Of a DNA stretch of 64,000 bases, positions 1-10,119 are shown in pieces. Location of the stretch: positions 1-64,000 of the forward strand of contig CAMHMJ010000018.1 in assembly GCA_946186185.1 (NCBI GenBank). The letters are read 5' to 3'. The number at the start of each line of letters is the position of its first letter. Position 1 is the stretch's first letter. Under the pieces are notes generated by a model. It was given only the letters and a program-made list of their open reading frames with translations, was not told where the DNA came from and did not search any database. Source of the stretch: an uncultured Treponema sp. GTDB lineage: Bacteria; Spirochaetota; Spirochaetia; Treponematales; Treponemataceae. The position numbers and the translations under genes were made by a program.

Positions 1-93
1 CGGGGAATCCACATCTATACCATGAACAAGCCGGAAATTGCCCGGGCAATTATCAAGAATGTGGACGAAATCATCCGGGCTACGAACGGGTAA
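1..93 (+). CDS. metF: C-terminal end of a probable methylenetetrahydrofolate reductase (partial)
   Basis: The window opens inside this gene, and only the last 30 codons are visible. They read RGIHIYTMNKPEIARAII followed by a short helix and a TAA stop. The G-(I/V)-H-(I/F)-Y-T-(M/L)-N block is the usual C-terminal signature of 5,10-methylenetetrahydrofolate reductase, whose product supplies the methyl group for methionine synthesis. A methionine role suits the sulfur genes further along. The call rests on one short motif, so a different TIM-barrel enzyme is possible. Confidence 0.6.
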   Translation, partial: RGIHIYTMNKPEIARAIIKNVDEIIRATNG

Positions 94-197
94 CAGGGAG
101 AAGGGGAGTTATTACACAGGCGAGCATTGTTGATGGAATGAATACATAAAATTCCTCTTATAGTAAAAAGTCAAATTCTGTGGTACAATCCTTGTTT

Positions 198-1769
198 ATG
201 GAAGAAAGAAGACATTTACCAATCGGCTTACAGAGTTTCAGAAATGTTCGCAACCGTAATTGCGTTTATGTAGATAAGACCCGCTTTGTATGGGAGCTTG
301 CAAACGACAGTCATCCGTATTTTCTCTCACGCCCTCGTCGATTCGGAAAAAGTCTTTTGGTTTCCACAATGGAATGTTATTTCCTTGCTGAAAAAGAGCT
401 GTTCAAAGGGCTTGCGATTGAAGAACTTGAACAGGACTGGGTGAAATATCCGGTTTTGAAAATCAGCTTTGGGGGCGGTTATTTTGACACAAGTTCGACC
501 CTAATGGAACATATCAATTTAATTCTTAGTAATTTTGAAAAAGAATACGAGATTACTAAAGAATCAGATTCACCATCTGCAAGATTTCAAAAAATATTAA
601 CAGAAATACAAGAAAAAACAGGCAAGCAGGTCGTTGTATTAATCGATGAATATGACAAGCCGATTTTGGATGCGATTTATACAGAGTTTGAGGAAAAAAA
701 TAGAAATATTCTCCGGGATTTTTATAGTCCTCTAAAAGATAATGGAGAGTCTTTAAGATTTTTGTTCATTACAGGAATTACAAAAATCAGCCATGTAAAT
801 ATTTTCAGCGGCTTGAACCAGCTGGATGATATAAGTCTTGACGAAAAATATTCATCAATATGTGGAATTTCAGAAACAGAGCTTATAGAAAATTTTCAGC
901 CTGAAATTGAAGCGCTTGCACGACGCCAGGAACTTTCCGTTGATGAGACAAAAGATAAACTCGCCAAAATGTATGACGGCTACCACTTTTCTCCGTATTC
1001 AGAAGGAGTTTACAATCCCTTCTGTCTTTTGAAGTGTTTTCAGGCACGGGATTTCGGTTCATACTGGTTTGAAAGTGGAACTCCTACATTTCTTATAAAA
1101 ACTTTGCAGAATCAACCCTTACAGTTACAGTCGATTCTTAACGGTCGAAAAGCAACAGAAAAACAGTTCAAGAACTATGACCCGGAAACCAAAAATATGT
1201 TTCCGGTGATCTATCAGAGCGGTTACCTTACTATAAAAGACTTTGAGAAAAAAGACAGAATCTATACCCTCGGATTTCCGAACAAGGAAATAGAGGACGG
1301 ATTTTTGGAATCTGTTCTTGAAAAATTTGTAAAAGTCCCGGACGATGATTTAGGTCTTGCAATCGATAATCTTCGGGATAATATGCGAAAAAATGATATT
1401 GATGGAGCTCTCAGCATCATCCAGGCTGCAATCGCTGACCTTCCGACTGTTATTCAGAAGAATATGTGCGAAAATTATTATGAATCAGTCACCCATGTTA
1501 TGTTCCGAATGACAGGCTTTGATGTTATAAGCGAGCTCCAGAATCAATATGGAAGAAGTGATGTCGTTGTCCAGCTCCCGGATGATGTTTATATTTTTGA
1601 GCTAAAGATGGATAAGGGTAGAAACGCCGACGAAGTTGCAGATGAAGGCCTAAGGCAAATTGATGAAAAAGGCTATTCAGACCGGTTTGCAGTCAGCGGA
1701 AAAATGCTGCACAAAATCGCACTTGTATTCTCCAGTGACGGCAAAGGCCTCCTGAAGTGGAAGTATTAA
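198..1769 (+). CDS. AAA-ATPase-like protein with C-terminal PD-(D/E)XK nuclease-like domain
   Basis: This protein of about 523 residues has the order of the AAA-ATPase_like/PDDEXK_9 family. The N-terminal LPIGLQSF block is followed by a Walker A in SRPRRFGKSLL and a Walker B in VVVLIDEYDKPIL. The C-terminal D...ELKMDKG is a PD-(D/E)XK-type metal site. The family is abundant in gut bacteria and its role is unproven; nuclease, mobile-element or defence functions have been suggested. A GTG at 180 is also in frame. I prefer ATG 198 because a TACAAT -10 box (184-189) lies 8 nt before it and no ribosome site precedes either codon, which suggests a leaderless message. No partner gene is evident. Confidence 0.8.
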   Translation: MEERRHLPIGLQSFRNVRNRNCVYVDKTRFVWELANDSHPYFLSRPRRFGKSLLVSTMECYFLAEKELFKGLAIEELEQDWVKYPVLKISFGGGYFDTSSTLMEHINLILSNFEKEYEITKESDSPSARFQKILTEIQEKTGKQVVVLIDEYDKPILDAIYTEFEEKNRNILRDFYSPLKDNGESLRFLFITGITKISHVNIFSGLNQLDDISLDEKYSSICGISETELIENFQPEIEALARRQELSVDETKDKLAKMYDGYHFSPYSEGVYNPFCLLKCFQARDFGSYWFESGTPTFLIKTLQNQPLQLQSILNGRKATEKQFKNYDPETKNMFPVIYQSGYLTIKDFEKKDRIYTLGFPNKEIEDGFLESVLEKFVKVPDDDLGLAIDNLRDNMRKNDIDGALSIIQAAIADLPTVIQKNMCENYYESVTHVMFRMTGFDVISELQNQYGRSDVVVQLPDDVYIFELKMDKGRNADEVADEGLRQIDEKGYSDRFAVSGKMLHKIALVFSSDGKGLLKWKY

Positions 1770-1889
1770 AGCGTCCTGTTTTTTGCTCCATACACCGTTT
1801 TAGCGACTCATTTTTTTGCCCTATATCTCATTTTTAGCAACCGATTTTTTTGATTTACCTTTTTTTCGTGCTATATTTTTGAAAATGTG

Positions 1890-1920
1890 TTAAAATGATA
1901 CGATTTAAAAATCATTTTAA
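1890..1920. promoter_or_regulatory. 10-bp inverted repeat upstream of the InlB-repeat lipoprotein
   Basis: TTAAAATGAT (1890-1899) is repeated exactly in inverted form (1911-1920) across an 11-nt spacer. It ends 26 nt before the GTG start at 1947, just upstream of the GAGGTGG ribosome site. It could be an operator over the promoter of the two-lipoprotein operon or a hairpin in its 5' leader. The sequence does not decide between these. Confidence 0.4.
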
Positions 1921-1946
1921 AATATAATTACACACGAGGTGGAAAC

Positions 1947-4900
1947 GTGAAGAATTTACATTCTTTTAGGGGCTGCAAAAAAATTAAAACAGCAGTACTT
2001 ATCATCAGCACCTTTTTTCTGTCAGGCTTTGCGGCACTTTTTTCAAGTTGTATTGTGGAGTCAGATTCATCCTATCCTACGATGCTCATGTCAATCAGCG
2101 CTGACTATTACGATATGAAGACAAATTATGCGGTGGGCGAAAAGCTTGATTTGACTGGTCTTAAAGTTTATGCAACCTTTTCTGACGGAAGTTTTAAAGA
2201 AATCAAGGATTATCAAACAAGCTATTCAAAGGGCTATACTTTTACCGACAAAGATGCAGAACAGTGCAGTTATTCTGGTATGGGTTATTTAGAGTTGAGA
2301 ATTTCCTACCAGGGCTTCCAGATTTGTGTTTTTCTTTATGTTTCTGCTGCGGGAACTTCAAATGTTGAAAGTATTCAGATTTCCGAACCTTCAAAAAAGA
2401 ATTATCGTTATGGGGAGAAACTTGACCTTTCTGGTTTGACGGTAACCGCCCTCTACCCGGACGGAACAACAAAAACTGTAAGCGGCTGGACTTCTTTTCC
2501 GGCTGATGGTTCTGAGTTGAAAAAAACTGGAACCCAGGAAATTCAGATTTATTACGGCGGAGTATCTGCAAGCTTCTCAATTGAAGTGAGTGCCCTTGAC
2601 GGCTCAAAATCGACAAGCTTCTTCTGGGGAAAATGGATACGAATGGATACAGGTACTGTTTACGAAGTTCTGGATACCGTAGTAAAAGTAAATGGAACTT
2701 ACAAACCAATTATCTCCTGTTCAGATTCTTCTATTAATATAAGCGAAGTTGGAACTCTGGAAAAAGATTCTGACAGGATTATCAAGAATGAAGATAATAT
2801 TCCTTTCTTCAGATATGGCGGAACAAACCTTGAATATTCTCTTAAAGTTGTAGGCTTTACAGATTCAGGAAGCCGAGCCGTTTCTTCCACAGGACTTAAA
2901 GGCCTTAAGGGTAAGGGAAAATCTGACACCTACAGCAGCTTTGAAACAAAGGAAAGCTACACTGACGAAAACGGACTTATTACCCTTACTGCTCCTACCG
3001 TTGGTGATTCTCAGACTGTTACAATCGAAAAGGATGACGGCGGACTTGTTGTAGTTCCGAACATCGTAATCGAAAATACCGGCGACTTTATGGGAACTGT
3101 TGCCATCGTTGAGGAGAACCAGTACAACCTGAAAGTTACAGGCGTCATTGATGAAAGCGAAAAGGACTCCGGATACCTCTTTGGAAACAGTGCAAAAACC
3201 TACACGATGACTATTACTATTGAAAATATCAGTGATATAGATTGTCTTGTTTCTACCTATGAAATTTTGCCTGACGATCCGCGCCTTACTATCGAACCAT
3301 ATGATGGCGATAATGAGACTTCTGGAACAATTCTCACATTGCCTAAGCATGCACCTTTTCCTATTAAAGTAAAATTGACTTACGGTGATATTTCACAGCC
3401 TTTTGTTGATACCGGCATTACTATTAAAATAAATAATGCGAAACTTGATTCAGCAGGAAAACTTTTACAGGATGAAAATAAAAAATTAATCTATCAGGAA
3501 TGGACTGACTATATTCCATTAAAGTTCTATCGAGGGCTTATTCCAATAACTATTGCTGCAGAAAGTAAATTTAATAAATCTGCCGCATTGAATGGATTTA
3601 TCATCTATCCTGACGGAAACAATCAATTTTTTGCAGTTCCTAGTGGCCAGAAAAAGGTTTTCCTGGTTCCTACTTTTGGCGAGGATAAAAAATATCTTCT
3701 TGTATTCAGCGGTGCAACTGTAACTCAGGAGCTTTCTAAAAGTACAGAAATTTTCTATACAGTTTCTCCTGGTTCTTCTTCTGTTCTTCCTATCGACCTT
3801 AATCCAGGTATAGATATAATATATAATGGTGAGGTAAATGATACTGAAGAAGATGCCGTTTCAATGGATGAGGCATTTGAAGCTTACCTTCACAAAGAAG
3901 ATATCGACTACTGGCAGATAAACGGCGAAAGTTCAGAAATTTTTGCTCCTGGAAACAAAAGCTACTGCACTGTAAGCTTTAAGTCAGACTATGGACAAGT
4001 TCCTAATTCCTTCTTTGTTCCGGAAGGCAATGCTTTGACAGCCAGCCAGATTTACCCGATTTCTGCTCCTGGAATGACTTTTGCAGGCTGGTACAATAAC
4101 GGAAACGAATATAAAGCAGGAAGCCTTGTTAATGGTAATATCGAGCTTGTTGCACAATGGGTTATTGCAGATTATTCAATTAACTATGTTCTGAACGGCG
4201 GAAATGCAACTGAGCCAGATGCCGCAACGAATTCAAGCAATAATCTGAATTCTTACCGAATAACAGACGACACAATCCCTGTCTATAACCCGGCCCGCTC
4301 TTATTACACTTTTGACGGCTGGTATAAAACAAGTGACTTTACCGGAGAGCAGGTAACAGAGATTCCAACCGGTTCCTGGGGCGACATCACCCTGTACGCA
4401 AAATGGATTCCGGTTACTTACAAAGTAACATTCTACGATGTTGAACAGGGCGAACTTTCTTCAATGGAAAGCAATATTGACGGCGAGGGCGCTGTATTTG
4501 ATGTAAAAGAAAACCACTACATTCTCTACTATAATTTCGATTCAGATATAACTCTTCTTTCGGCAAAAAGAGCCCACTACAGCTTTGACGGCTGGTACGA
4601 AGGTTCAACCTTTGAGGAAGATACAAAAATCGAAAAGCTTTACAAGTGCCACGGCGACAAGGATATTTACGCAAACTGGACTGTAGGAAATTACAGAATT
4701 ACCTACAACTTAAACGGCGGTACAAACGCAGAAACAAATCCAGCTTCCTTCTCTTACGATTCGAATGACATTACGATTTTGCCGCCAACAAAGAAAGGTA
4801 ACAAGTTCCTTGGCTGGTACACCTCTAAGACTTTTGAAGACAAATATCTTTTTGACAATGTAATTCCTCACAACACCGACGAGGATATTGAGCTCTATGC

Positions 4901-6374
4901 AAAATGGGAAATTGAAAACTATACCATTACCTACGAGCTTTTCGGCGGAACGAACAACAGCCAGAATCCTTCCAGCTACACCATTGATTCAAGCGATATT
5001 ACCCTGAAAGATCCAACCTTCAAGACTCATGCATTCCTGGGCTGGTTCCTTACAAGCGACTTTGAAGAGGGTACAGCAGTTACAAAAATCGAAACTTCAA
5101 CCCTTACTTCCTATGTTCTGTACGCAAAATGGGATATCGAAACTTATCCGATTACCTACAACATGAACGATGGAACAGCCGGTGCAGATGACGTTGCAGA
5201 AAACAACTCAGAAAATCCGCTGGGCTTCACTTCGGAAAGCGCTGCCATTACCTTAAAGCCTGCAAGCCGCAATGGTTACACCTTTAAAGGCTGGTACACC
5301 GATTCTTCACTGGAAACACCGTTTGTAAGCATTCCTGCGGGAACAACTGCTGCGGTGGAAGTCTGGGCAAAATGGGAAGCAATCACATACACCATTTCCT
5401 ATGTTTTGAACGGCGGAGCAGCAGGTGCAGTTGACGAAGCTTTTAATTCACCTTCAAATGTGACGGAGTACACGATTGAAGACTGGGTTGCTCTGAATAA
5501 TCCTCACAGAAACGGTTACACTTTTGCGGGCTGGTATGAAACAGAAGATTTCTCAAGCTCAAAACTTACAGGCCTACGATACAAGTACGGAAACAAAACT
5601 TTATACGCAAAATGGACGATGTCCGTATACGATATTAACTATGACTGGGGAAATGGCGGCCTGGCTTCTGGTGAAAATCCGACAAAATACACCATTACAT
5701 CGTATATCACCCTTTTAAGCCCTGTAAGAACAGGCTACACCTTTGGGGGCTGGTATACTAATTCCAGCTATACCGGAGACCCTGTTTCAAAAATAAACAA
5801 AGGAACCTACGGAACCCTCTGGCTGTATGCAAAGTGGACTCCGGTTCAGTATCCGATTACCTACAATCTGGACGGCGGAACCAACAGCAGTGCAAATCCG
5901 GCCTACTATACAATTACAGACAGCGTTACTCTCGGAAAGCCGACAAAAGAAGGTTTAATCTTTAAGGGCTGGTACACAACTTCTGATTGCCAGACGGGAA
6001 CAGAAATCTCCAAGATTTCCCTTGGTTCAACGGGGGCCAAGACAGTCTGGGCAAAATGGGTAACTCCTGGTGCGGTAAAAGTAGAGTTCAGTTCTGCCAG
6101 TGCTGACGCTCTGGAAATTACCGAAACAGTAAGCGGTTCGGATTACACCTTCACGGTACCGGCCACCGCTTCCGACGGAACAGCTTACACCGATTATTCA
6201 TGGGATGTAGACGGAAACGGAACATCGTCTCTTTCTTCTTCATCATATACGGTTTCTGGAAGAACCTTCACTCTTCGTACACAAAATCTTCCGAAAGGTT
6301 CTTACTGCATCTATGTAAGCGCTAAAAAGGGCTTATGGACTCACGATGCAAAGATTTTTGTAACTGTAGAATAA
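1947..6374 (+). CDS. Large surface lipoprotein with Ig-like domains and nine InlB-type B-repeats
   Basis: The 1475-residue protein begins with a lipoprotein signal peptide; Cys35 in FSSC is the likely lipidation site. Two bacterial Ig-like (Big_3-type) domains follow at about residues 45-130 and 139-215, each with the GEKLDL(T/S)GL core. An uncharacterised region runs to about 670. Nine Listeria-Bacteroides (InlB B / Flg_new) repeats then occupy about 674-1371, each ending in a GW(Y/F)...W(A/N)KW-type pattern. A short beta-rich domain closes the protein. The start is GTG with a good GAGGTGG site. The next lipoprotein starts 10 nt downstream, so the two form an operon. A role in adhesion or surface binding is inferred from the repeats; no ligand can be read from the sequence. 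Confidence 0.85.
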   Translation: MKNLHSFRGCKKIKTAVLIISTFFLSGFAALFSSCIVESDSSYPTMLMSISADYYDMKTNYAVGEKLDLTGLKVYATFSDGSFKEIKDYQTSYSKGYTFTDKDAEQCSYSGMGYLELRISYQGFQICVFLYVSAAGTSNVESIQISEPSKKNYRYGEKLDLSGLTVTALYPDGTTKTVSGWTSFPADGSELKKTGTQEIQIYYGGVSASFSIEVSALDGSKSTSFFWGKWIRMDTGTVYEVLDTVVKVNGTYKPIISCSDSSINISEVGTLEKDSDRIIKNEDNIPFFRYGGTNLEYSLKVVGFTDSGSRAVSSTGLKGLKGKGKSDTYSSFETKESYTDENGLITLTAPTVGDSQTVTIEKDDGGLVVVPNIVIENTGDFMGTVAIVEENQYNLKVTGVIDESEKDSGYLFGNSAKTYTMTITIENISDIDCLVSTYEILPDDPRLTIEPYDGDNETSGTILTLPKHAPFPIKVKLTYGDISQPFVDTGITIKINNAKLDSAGKLLQDENKKLIYQEWTDYIPLKFYRGLIPITIAAESKFNKSAALNGFIIYPDGNNQFFAVPSGQKKVFLVPTFGEDKKYLLVFSGATVTQELSKSTEIFYTVSPGSSSVLPIDLNPGIDIIYNGEVNDTEEDAVSMDEAFEAYLHKEDIDYWQINGESSEIFAPGNKSYCTVSFKSDYGQVPNSFFVPEGNALTASQIYPISAPGMTFAGWYNNGNEYKAGSLVNGNIELVAQWVIADYSINYVLNGGNATEPDAATNSSNNLNSYRITDDTIPVYNPARSYYTFDGWYKTSDFTGEQVTEIPTGSWGDITLYAKWIPVTYKVTFYDVEQGELSSMESNIDGEGAVFDVKENHYILYYNFDSDITLLSAKRAHYSFDGWYEGSTFEEDTKIEKLYKCHGDKDIYANWTVGNYRITYNLNGGTNAETNPASFSYDSNDITILPPTKKGNKFLGWYTSKTFEDKYLFDNVIPHNTDEDIELYAKWEIENYTITYELFGGTNNSQNPSSYTIDSSDITLKDPTFKTHAFLGWFLTSDFEEGTAVTKIETSTLTSYVLYAKWDIETYPITYNMNDGTAGADDVAENNSENPLGFTSESAAITLKPASRNGYTFKGWYTDSSLETPFVSIPAGTTAAVEVWAKWEAITYTISYVLNGGAAGAVDEAFNSPSNVTEYTIEDWVALNNPHRNGYTFAGWYETEDFSSSKLTGLRYKYGNKTLYAKWTMSVYDINYDWGNGGLASGENPTKYTITSYITLLSPVRTGYTFGGWYTNSSYTGDPVSKINKGTYGTLWLYAKWTPVQYPITYNLDGGTNSSANPAYYTITDSVTLGKPTKEGLIFKGWYTTSDCQTGTEISKISLGSTGAKTVWAKWVTPGAVKVEFSSASADALEITETVSGSDYTFTVPATASDGTAYTDYSWDVDGNGTSSLSSSSYTVSGRTFTLRTQNLPKGSYCIYVSAKKGLWTHDAKIFVTVE

Positions 6375-6384
6375 GGAGCAGAAC

Positions 6385-9300
6385 ATGAAAAAGACAAATG
6401 AATTTTTACATAATTTTATGAATAGATTTCTGAAAACTGCCGCAGTTCTTCTTGCCGGCTCTCTGATTTTCTCCGGAATTGTTTCCTGCTCTCTTGAAGA
6501 GGAAAGCGTAAATGAAGCAAAAATTGAAAGTCAGGTAAAGGCAGAAGGCGAAAAGACTGCATATCTGGTGCTTTCGGCAACCACTGCCACCCGTGCCCTT
6601 TATCCAACTGCGGATGAAAATAATCTTGTTAATTTGGCTCTCTATTATAGAAAGTTGTCTTCTTCATCTTCGACCATGGTAAAAATCTGCGAATTTGAAG
6701 ATTATACCGCCCTTATAGAAAATTCTTCTCTTGCCCTTTCGCCTGCCGAATACTGCTTTAAGCTTATCGGAAAAATCGACAGTTCCGAGTTTGTCGGGGA
6801 AATTACTAACATACAGATAAATCCTGGAGAGAATAAACTGAACTTCACCTTAAAGCAGACAAGCCTTGGAACAGGGAAGGGTGAAGTAACCTACACTGTG
6901 ACTTTCCCGTCCACAGATGCAGCGGGTGTAAAAGCCGTAATGGTTAGCGGTCTGGGTGTTGATGTAAAAGCACTGGTTCCTGTTTCAGGCGGAACAAATT
7001 CCGATTCAAAGAAAAATAATTCCACCTGGGCAGAAGCGGCTCTCAGCGTAAAGAGAGGTCAGTTCACCTATAATGCTACAAATGTTCCTTCTGGCAGCTA
7101 CAAGCTTTATGTAAGCTTCTATGCCGACACGGAATACAGCTCTCTGATTACAAAGTACCCTGAAACCGTAAATGTTTCTTCCGGACTTTCAACCACCGGA
7201 AGCTACGCGGTAACAGCAGACAACTTGAATCAGATTTATTCTATTAATTACGACCTTGGCGACGGTGACTTTGTTGCAGGCTATACTGTACCTTCTAAAT
7301 ACACCCGCATGAAGGGCGGAAGCATTGCTCTTCCAACCGCCACCGATGTTCAGGACCACGCACGAATGCTCATCGGCTGGTCAACAGAAAACGATACAGT
7401 AAACTCCAACATCATCACAGACCCGGCAGAGATTGCGGGAGTGCAGGTTATAAGCAGCGTGGATACAAGTGAACTGAAGGACATTACCCTGTACGCAAAA
7501 TGGTTTAACGGCTATGTGATTGATACTGCAAAAAATGCAGAAGTGCTTGATTCCCTGAACCTTTCTACTGCAACTGGAAAATATCAGCTTATGGTAAAAG
7601 GTGCGGCAACAGGCAACACTCTTACTTCTTTGAACACAATTATAAATACAGCCCCTGCAGTTCCTTCTTCCGGAACACCTGCCTGTGAAGTAATGCTTTC
7701 CCTTACGGATACTACTGGACTTACAACAATTGGTACACAGTTTAAGGGGAATGCAAAGCTTGCAGGTTTAACAATACCTGCGTCGGTTACTAGTATTGGG
7801 GACAAAGCCTTTGATAATTGTACGGCTTTGAAGACTCTTAGATTTGAAGATGGAACAGAAACAATTTCTCTAGGATGTAATTATTATACCTCATCAATTT
7901 CTTATTCTGAGGGACTTTTTTACGATTGTCCGCTTACCAGCCTTTATTTGGGAAGAAATCTATCTTATAAGAAATTTTCAGATAGCTCTTCTGCATATAG
8001 TTCATATCCAGAGTATTACGGCTACTCTGCATTTGCTAAGATTCAGAGTACAAAGAATGCTTCTGATAGAGAAGATTTCAGTGTTGAAATCGGAAAGGAC
8101 GTTACATCAATTCCGAAGTACTTGTTTTATAACTGTTACTCTCTAAAATCTGTTACAATATCTTCTGAAGCAAATATTACATCTATTGGAATAAGCGCAT
8201 TCAAAAAAGGACAGAGATTATCCTCTTTTGATATTCCTTCAACGGTAAAAACCATAAATGATGAAGCTTTCTCAGATTGTATTGCCCTTTCGTCCATAAC
8301 TATACCAGCAGCAACAACAGCGATTGGAGATAAAGTATTTGATAACTGTACAGGTTTGAAAACTGTTGTGTTTGAAGATGGAACAGAAAGCATTTCTCTA
8401 GGATGTAATTACTTCGGTGATCCAGGGCAGGGACTTTTTTACGATTGTCCGCTAACCAGCCTTTATCTTGGAAGAAATCTATCATATAAGAATTATCCAA
8501 CCAGCACTGCTACATATAGTTCATATCCACAGTATTACGGCTACTCTGCATTTGCTAATATTCAGATTGAAAAGAATGCTTCAGATAGAGAAGATTTTAA
8601 TGTTGAAATTGGTAAGTATGTTACATCAATTCCGAAGTACTTGCTTGATACCTGTTACTCTCTAAAATCTGTTACGATTTCTTCTGAAGCACAAATTACG
8701 TCTATTGGAATAAGCGCATTCAAAAAAGGACAGAGATTATCCTCTTTTGATATTCCTTCAACGGTAAAAACCATAAATGATGAAGCTTTCTCAGATTGTA
8801 TTGCCCTTTCGTCCATAACTATACCAGCAGCAACAACAGCGATTGGAGATAAAGTATTTGATAACTGTACAGGTTTGAAAACTGTTGTGTTTGAAGATGG
8901 AACAGAAAGCATTTCTCTAGGATGTAATTACTTCGGTGATCCAGGGCAGGGACTTTTTTACGATTGTCCGCTAACCAGCCTTTATCTTGGAAGAAATCTA
9001 TCATATAAGAATTATCCAACCAGCACTGCTACATATAGTTCATATCCACAGTATTACGGCTACTCTGCATTTGCTAATATTCAGATTGAAAAGAATGCTT
9101 CAGATAGAGAAGATTTTAATGTTGAAATTGGTAAGTATGTTACATCAATTCCGAAGTACTTGCTTGATACCTGTTACTCTCTAAAATCTGTTACGATTTC
9201 TTCTGAAGCACAAATTACGTCTATTGGAATAAGCGCATTCAAAAAAGGACAGAGATTATCCTCTTTTGATATTCCTTCAACGGTAAAAACCATAAATGAT

Positions 9301-10113
9301 GAAGCTTTCTCAGATTGTATTGCCCTTTCGTCCATAACTATACCAGCAGCAACAACAGCGATTGGAGATAAAGTATTTGATAACTGTACAGGTTTGAAAA
9401 CTGTTGTGTTTGAAGATGGAACAGAAAGCATTTCTCTAGGATGTAATTACTTCGGTGATCCAGGGCAGGGACTTTTTTACGATTGTCCGCTAACCAGCCT
9501 TTATCTTGGAAGAAATCTATCATATAAGAATTATCCAACCAGCACTGCTACATATAGTTCATATCCACAGTATTACGGCTACTCCGCCTTCGCCCGTATC
9601 ACAAGTCTTTCCGATGTTACTGTCTCTCCTTCCGTTACAAGTCTTGGTAATTACATCTTCTACGGCTGTACTGGCATCAAAAAGCTTACACTTTCAGAGC
9701 CTTCTTCGGAAGAAGAATCTACCACATTGACCCTTGGTAGAAATGGGTCTAATGACGCAGGTTTGTTCAGTGCTCCAACGGCTCTGGAAGAATTCTACCT
9801 TGGTCGTTCATTAAGCTTTGCAACTGCGCCGTTCTATAAAACAGGTGGAACTGCAATTTCTTCAAAAGTCACAATCGGTGAGAACTTTAGCGATATTTAT
9901 CATGATACTTTCTATATGCTTAAGCTTTCTAGCAGCTGTCAGATGACCGCATTAGGAACAAAGCACTGGTACAGGGCTTCTTCTACTTCCACAGGTTATA
10001 CAGGTGGTACTGAAATTACATCAGATGTAACTGTAACAGCAAACGCAATAGCAGAGTTTATTGGTGATACTTCTACTTACACTAATGCTGCCAACCGTTA
10101 CTACCGCCAGTAA
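6385..10113 (+). CDS. BspA-type leucine-rich-repeat surface lipoprotein with tandem 173-residue repeats
   Basis: The 1242-residue protein has a lipoprotein signal peptide with Cys35 in IVSC and an AGGAG site 10 nt after the preceding stop. One degenerate InlB-type repeat lies at about residues 285-375 (IGWS...LYAKW). From about residue 400 it carries BspA/LRR_5-type repeats of the form LTSIGDKAFDNCT...LYLGRNL, typical of treponemal and oral-anaerobe surface adhesins. The centre is built of 173-residue units whose DNA is duplicated exactly (see the repeat entry), so length can change by recombination without breaking frame. It is probably co-transcribed with the InlB-repeat lipoprotein. The stop lies 6 bp from the convergent lysR gene, with no clear terminator between them. 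Confidence 0.87.
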   Translation: MKKTNEFLHNFMNRFLKTAAVLLAGSLIFSGIVSCSLEEESVNEAKIESQVKAEGEKTAYLVLSATTATRALYPTADENNLVNLALYYRKLSSSSSTMVKICEFEDYTALIENSSLALSPAEYCFKLIGKIDSSEFVGEITNIQINPGENKLNFTLKQTSLGTGKGEVTYTVTFPSTDAAGVKAVMVSGLGVDVKALVPVSGGTNSDSKKNNSTWAEAALSVKRGQFTYNATNVPSGSYKLYVSFYADTEYSSLITKYPETVNVSSGLSTTGSYAVTADNLNQIYSINYDLGDGDFVAGYTVPSKYTRMKGGSIALPTATDVQDHARMLIGWSTENDTVNSNIITDPAEIAGVQVISSVDTSELKDITLYAKWFNGYVIDTAKNAEVLDSLNLSTATGKYQLMVKGAATGNTLTSLNTIINTAPAVPSSGTPACEVMLSLTDTTGLTTIGTQFKGNAKLAGLTIPASVTSIGDKAFDNCTALKTLRFEDGTETISLGCNYYTSSISYSEGLFYDCPLTSLYLGRNLSYKKFSDSSSAYSSYPEYYGYSAFAKIQSTKNASDREDFSVEIGKDVTSIPKYLFYNCYSLKSVTISSEANITSIGISAFKKGQRLSSFDIPSTVKTINDEAFSDCIALSSITIPAATTAIGDKVFDNCTGLKTVVFEDGTESISLGCNYFGDPGQGLFYDCPLTSLYLGRNLSYKNYPTSTATYSSYPQYYGYSAFANIQIEKNASDREDFNVEIGKYVTSIPKYLLDTCYSLKSVTISSEAQITSIGISAFKKGQRLSSFDIPSTVKTINDEAFSDCIALSSITIPAATTAIGDKVFDNCTGLKTVVFEDGTESISLGCNYFGDPGQGLFYDCPLTSLYLGRNLSYKNYPTSTATYSSYPQYYGYSAFANIQIEKNASDREDFNVEIGKYVTSIPKYLLDTCYSLKSVTISSEAQITSIGISAFKKGQRLSSFDIPSTVKTINDEAFSDCIALSSITIPAATTAIGDKVFDNCTGLKTVVFEDGTESISLGCNYFGDPGQGLFYDCPLTSLYLGRNLSYKNYPTSTATYSSYPQYYGYSAFARITSLSDVTVSPSVTSLGNYIFYGCTGIKKLTLSEPSSEEESTTLTLGRNGSNDAGLFSAPTALEEFYLGRSLSFATAPFYKTGGTAISSKVTIGENFSDIYHDTFYMLKLSSSCQMTALGTKHWYRASSTSTGYTGGTEITSDVTVTANAIAEFIGDTSTYTNAANRYYRQ
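8182..9584 (+). repeat. Identical 519-bp tandem direct repeat, 2.7 copies, inside the BspA-type gene
   Basis: The units run 8182-8700, 8701-9219 and a partial third 9220-9584. Reading the copies side by side I found no base difference, including third codon positions. The period is 173 codons exactly, so gain or loss of a unit keeps the frame. A diverged ancestral unit lies upstream (about 7798-8181) with a 9-nt longer loop (YYTSSISYSE in place of YFGDPGQ). The identity implies very recent duplication or active gene conversion. Confidence 0.93.
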
Positions 10114-10119
10114 GCTAAA

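Noticed and set aside
1770..1870. Iteron array downstream of the first AAA-ATPase gene
   Set aside because: CTCATTTTT-like strings occur only twice with irregular spacing, and the region lies after the gene rather than at its promoter.
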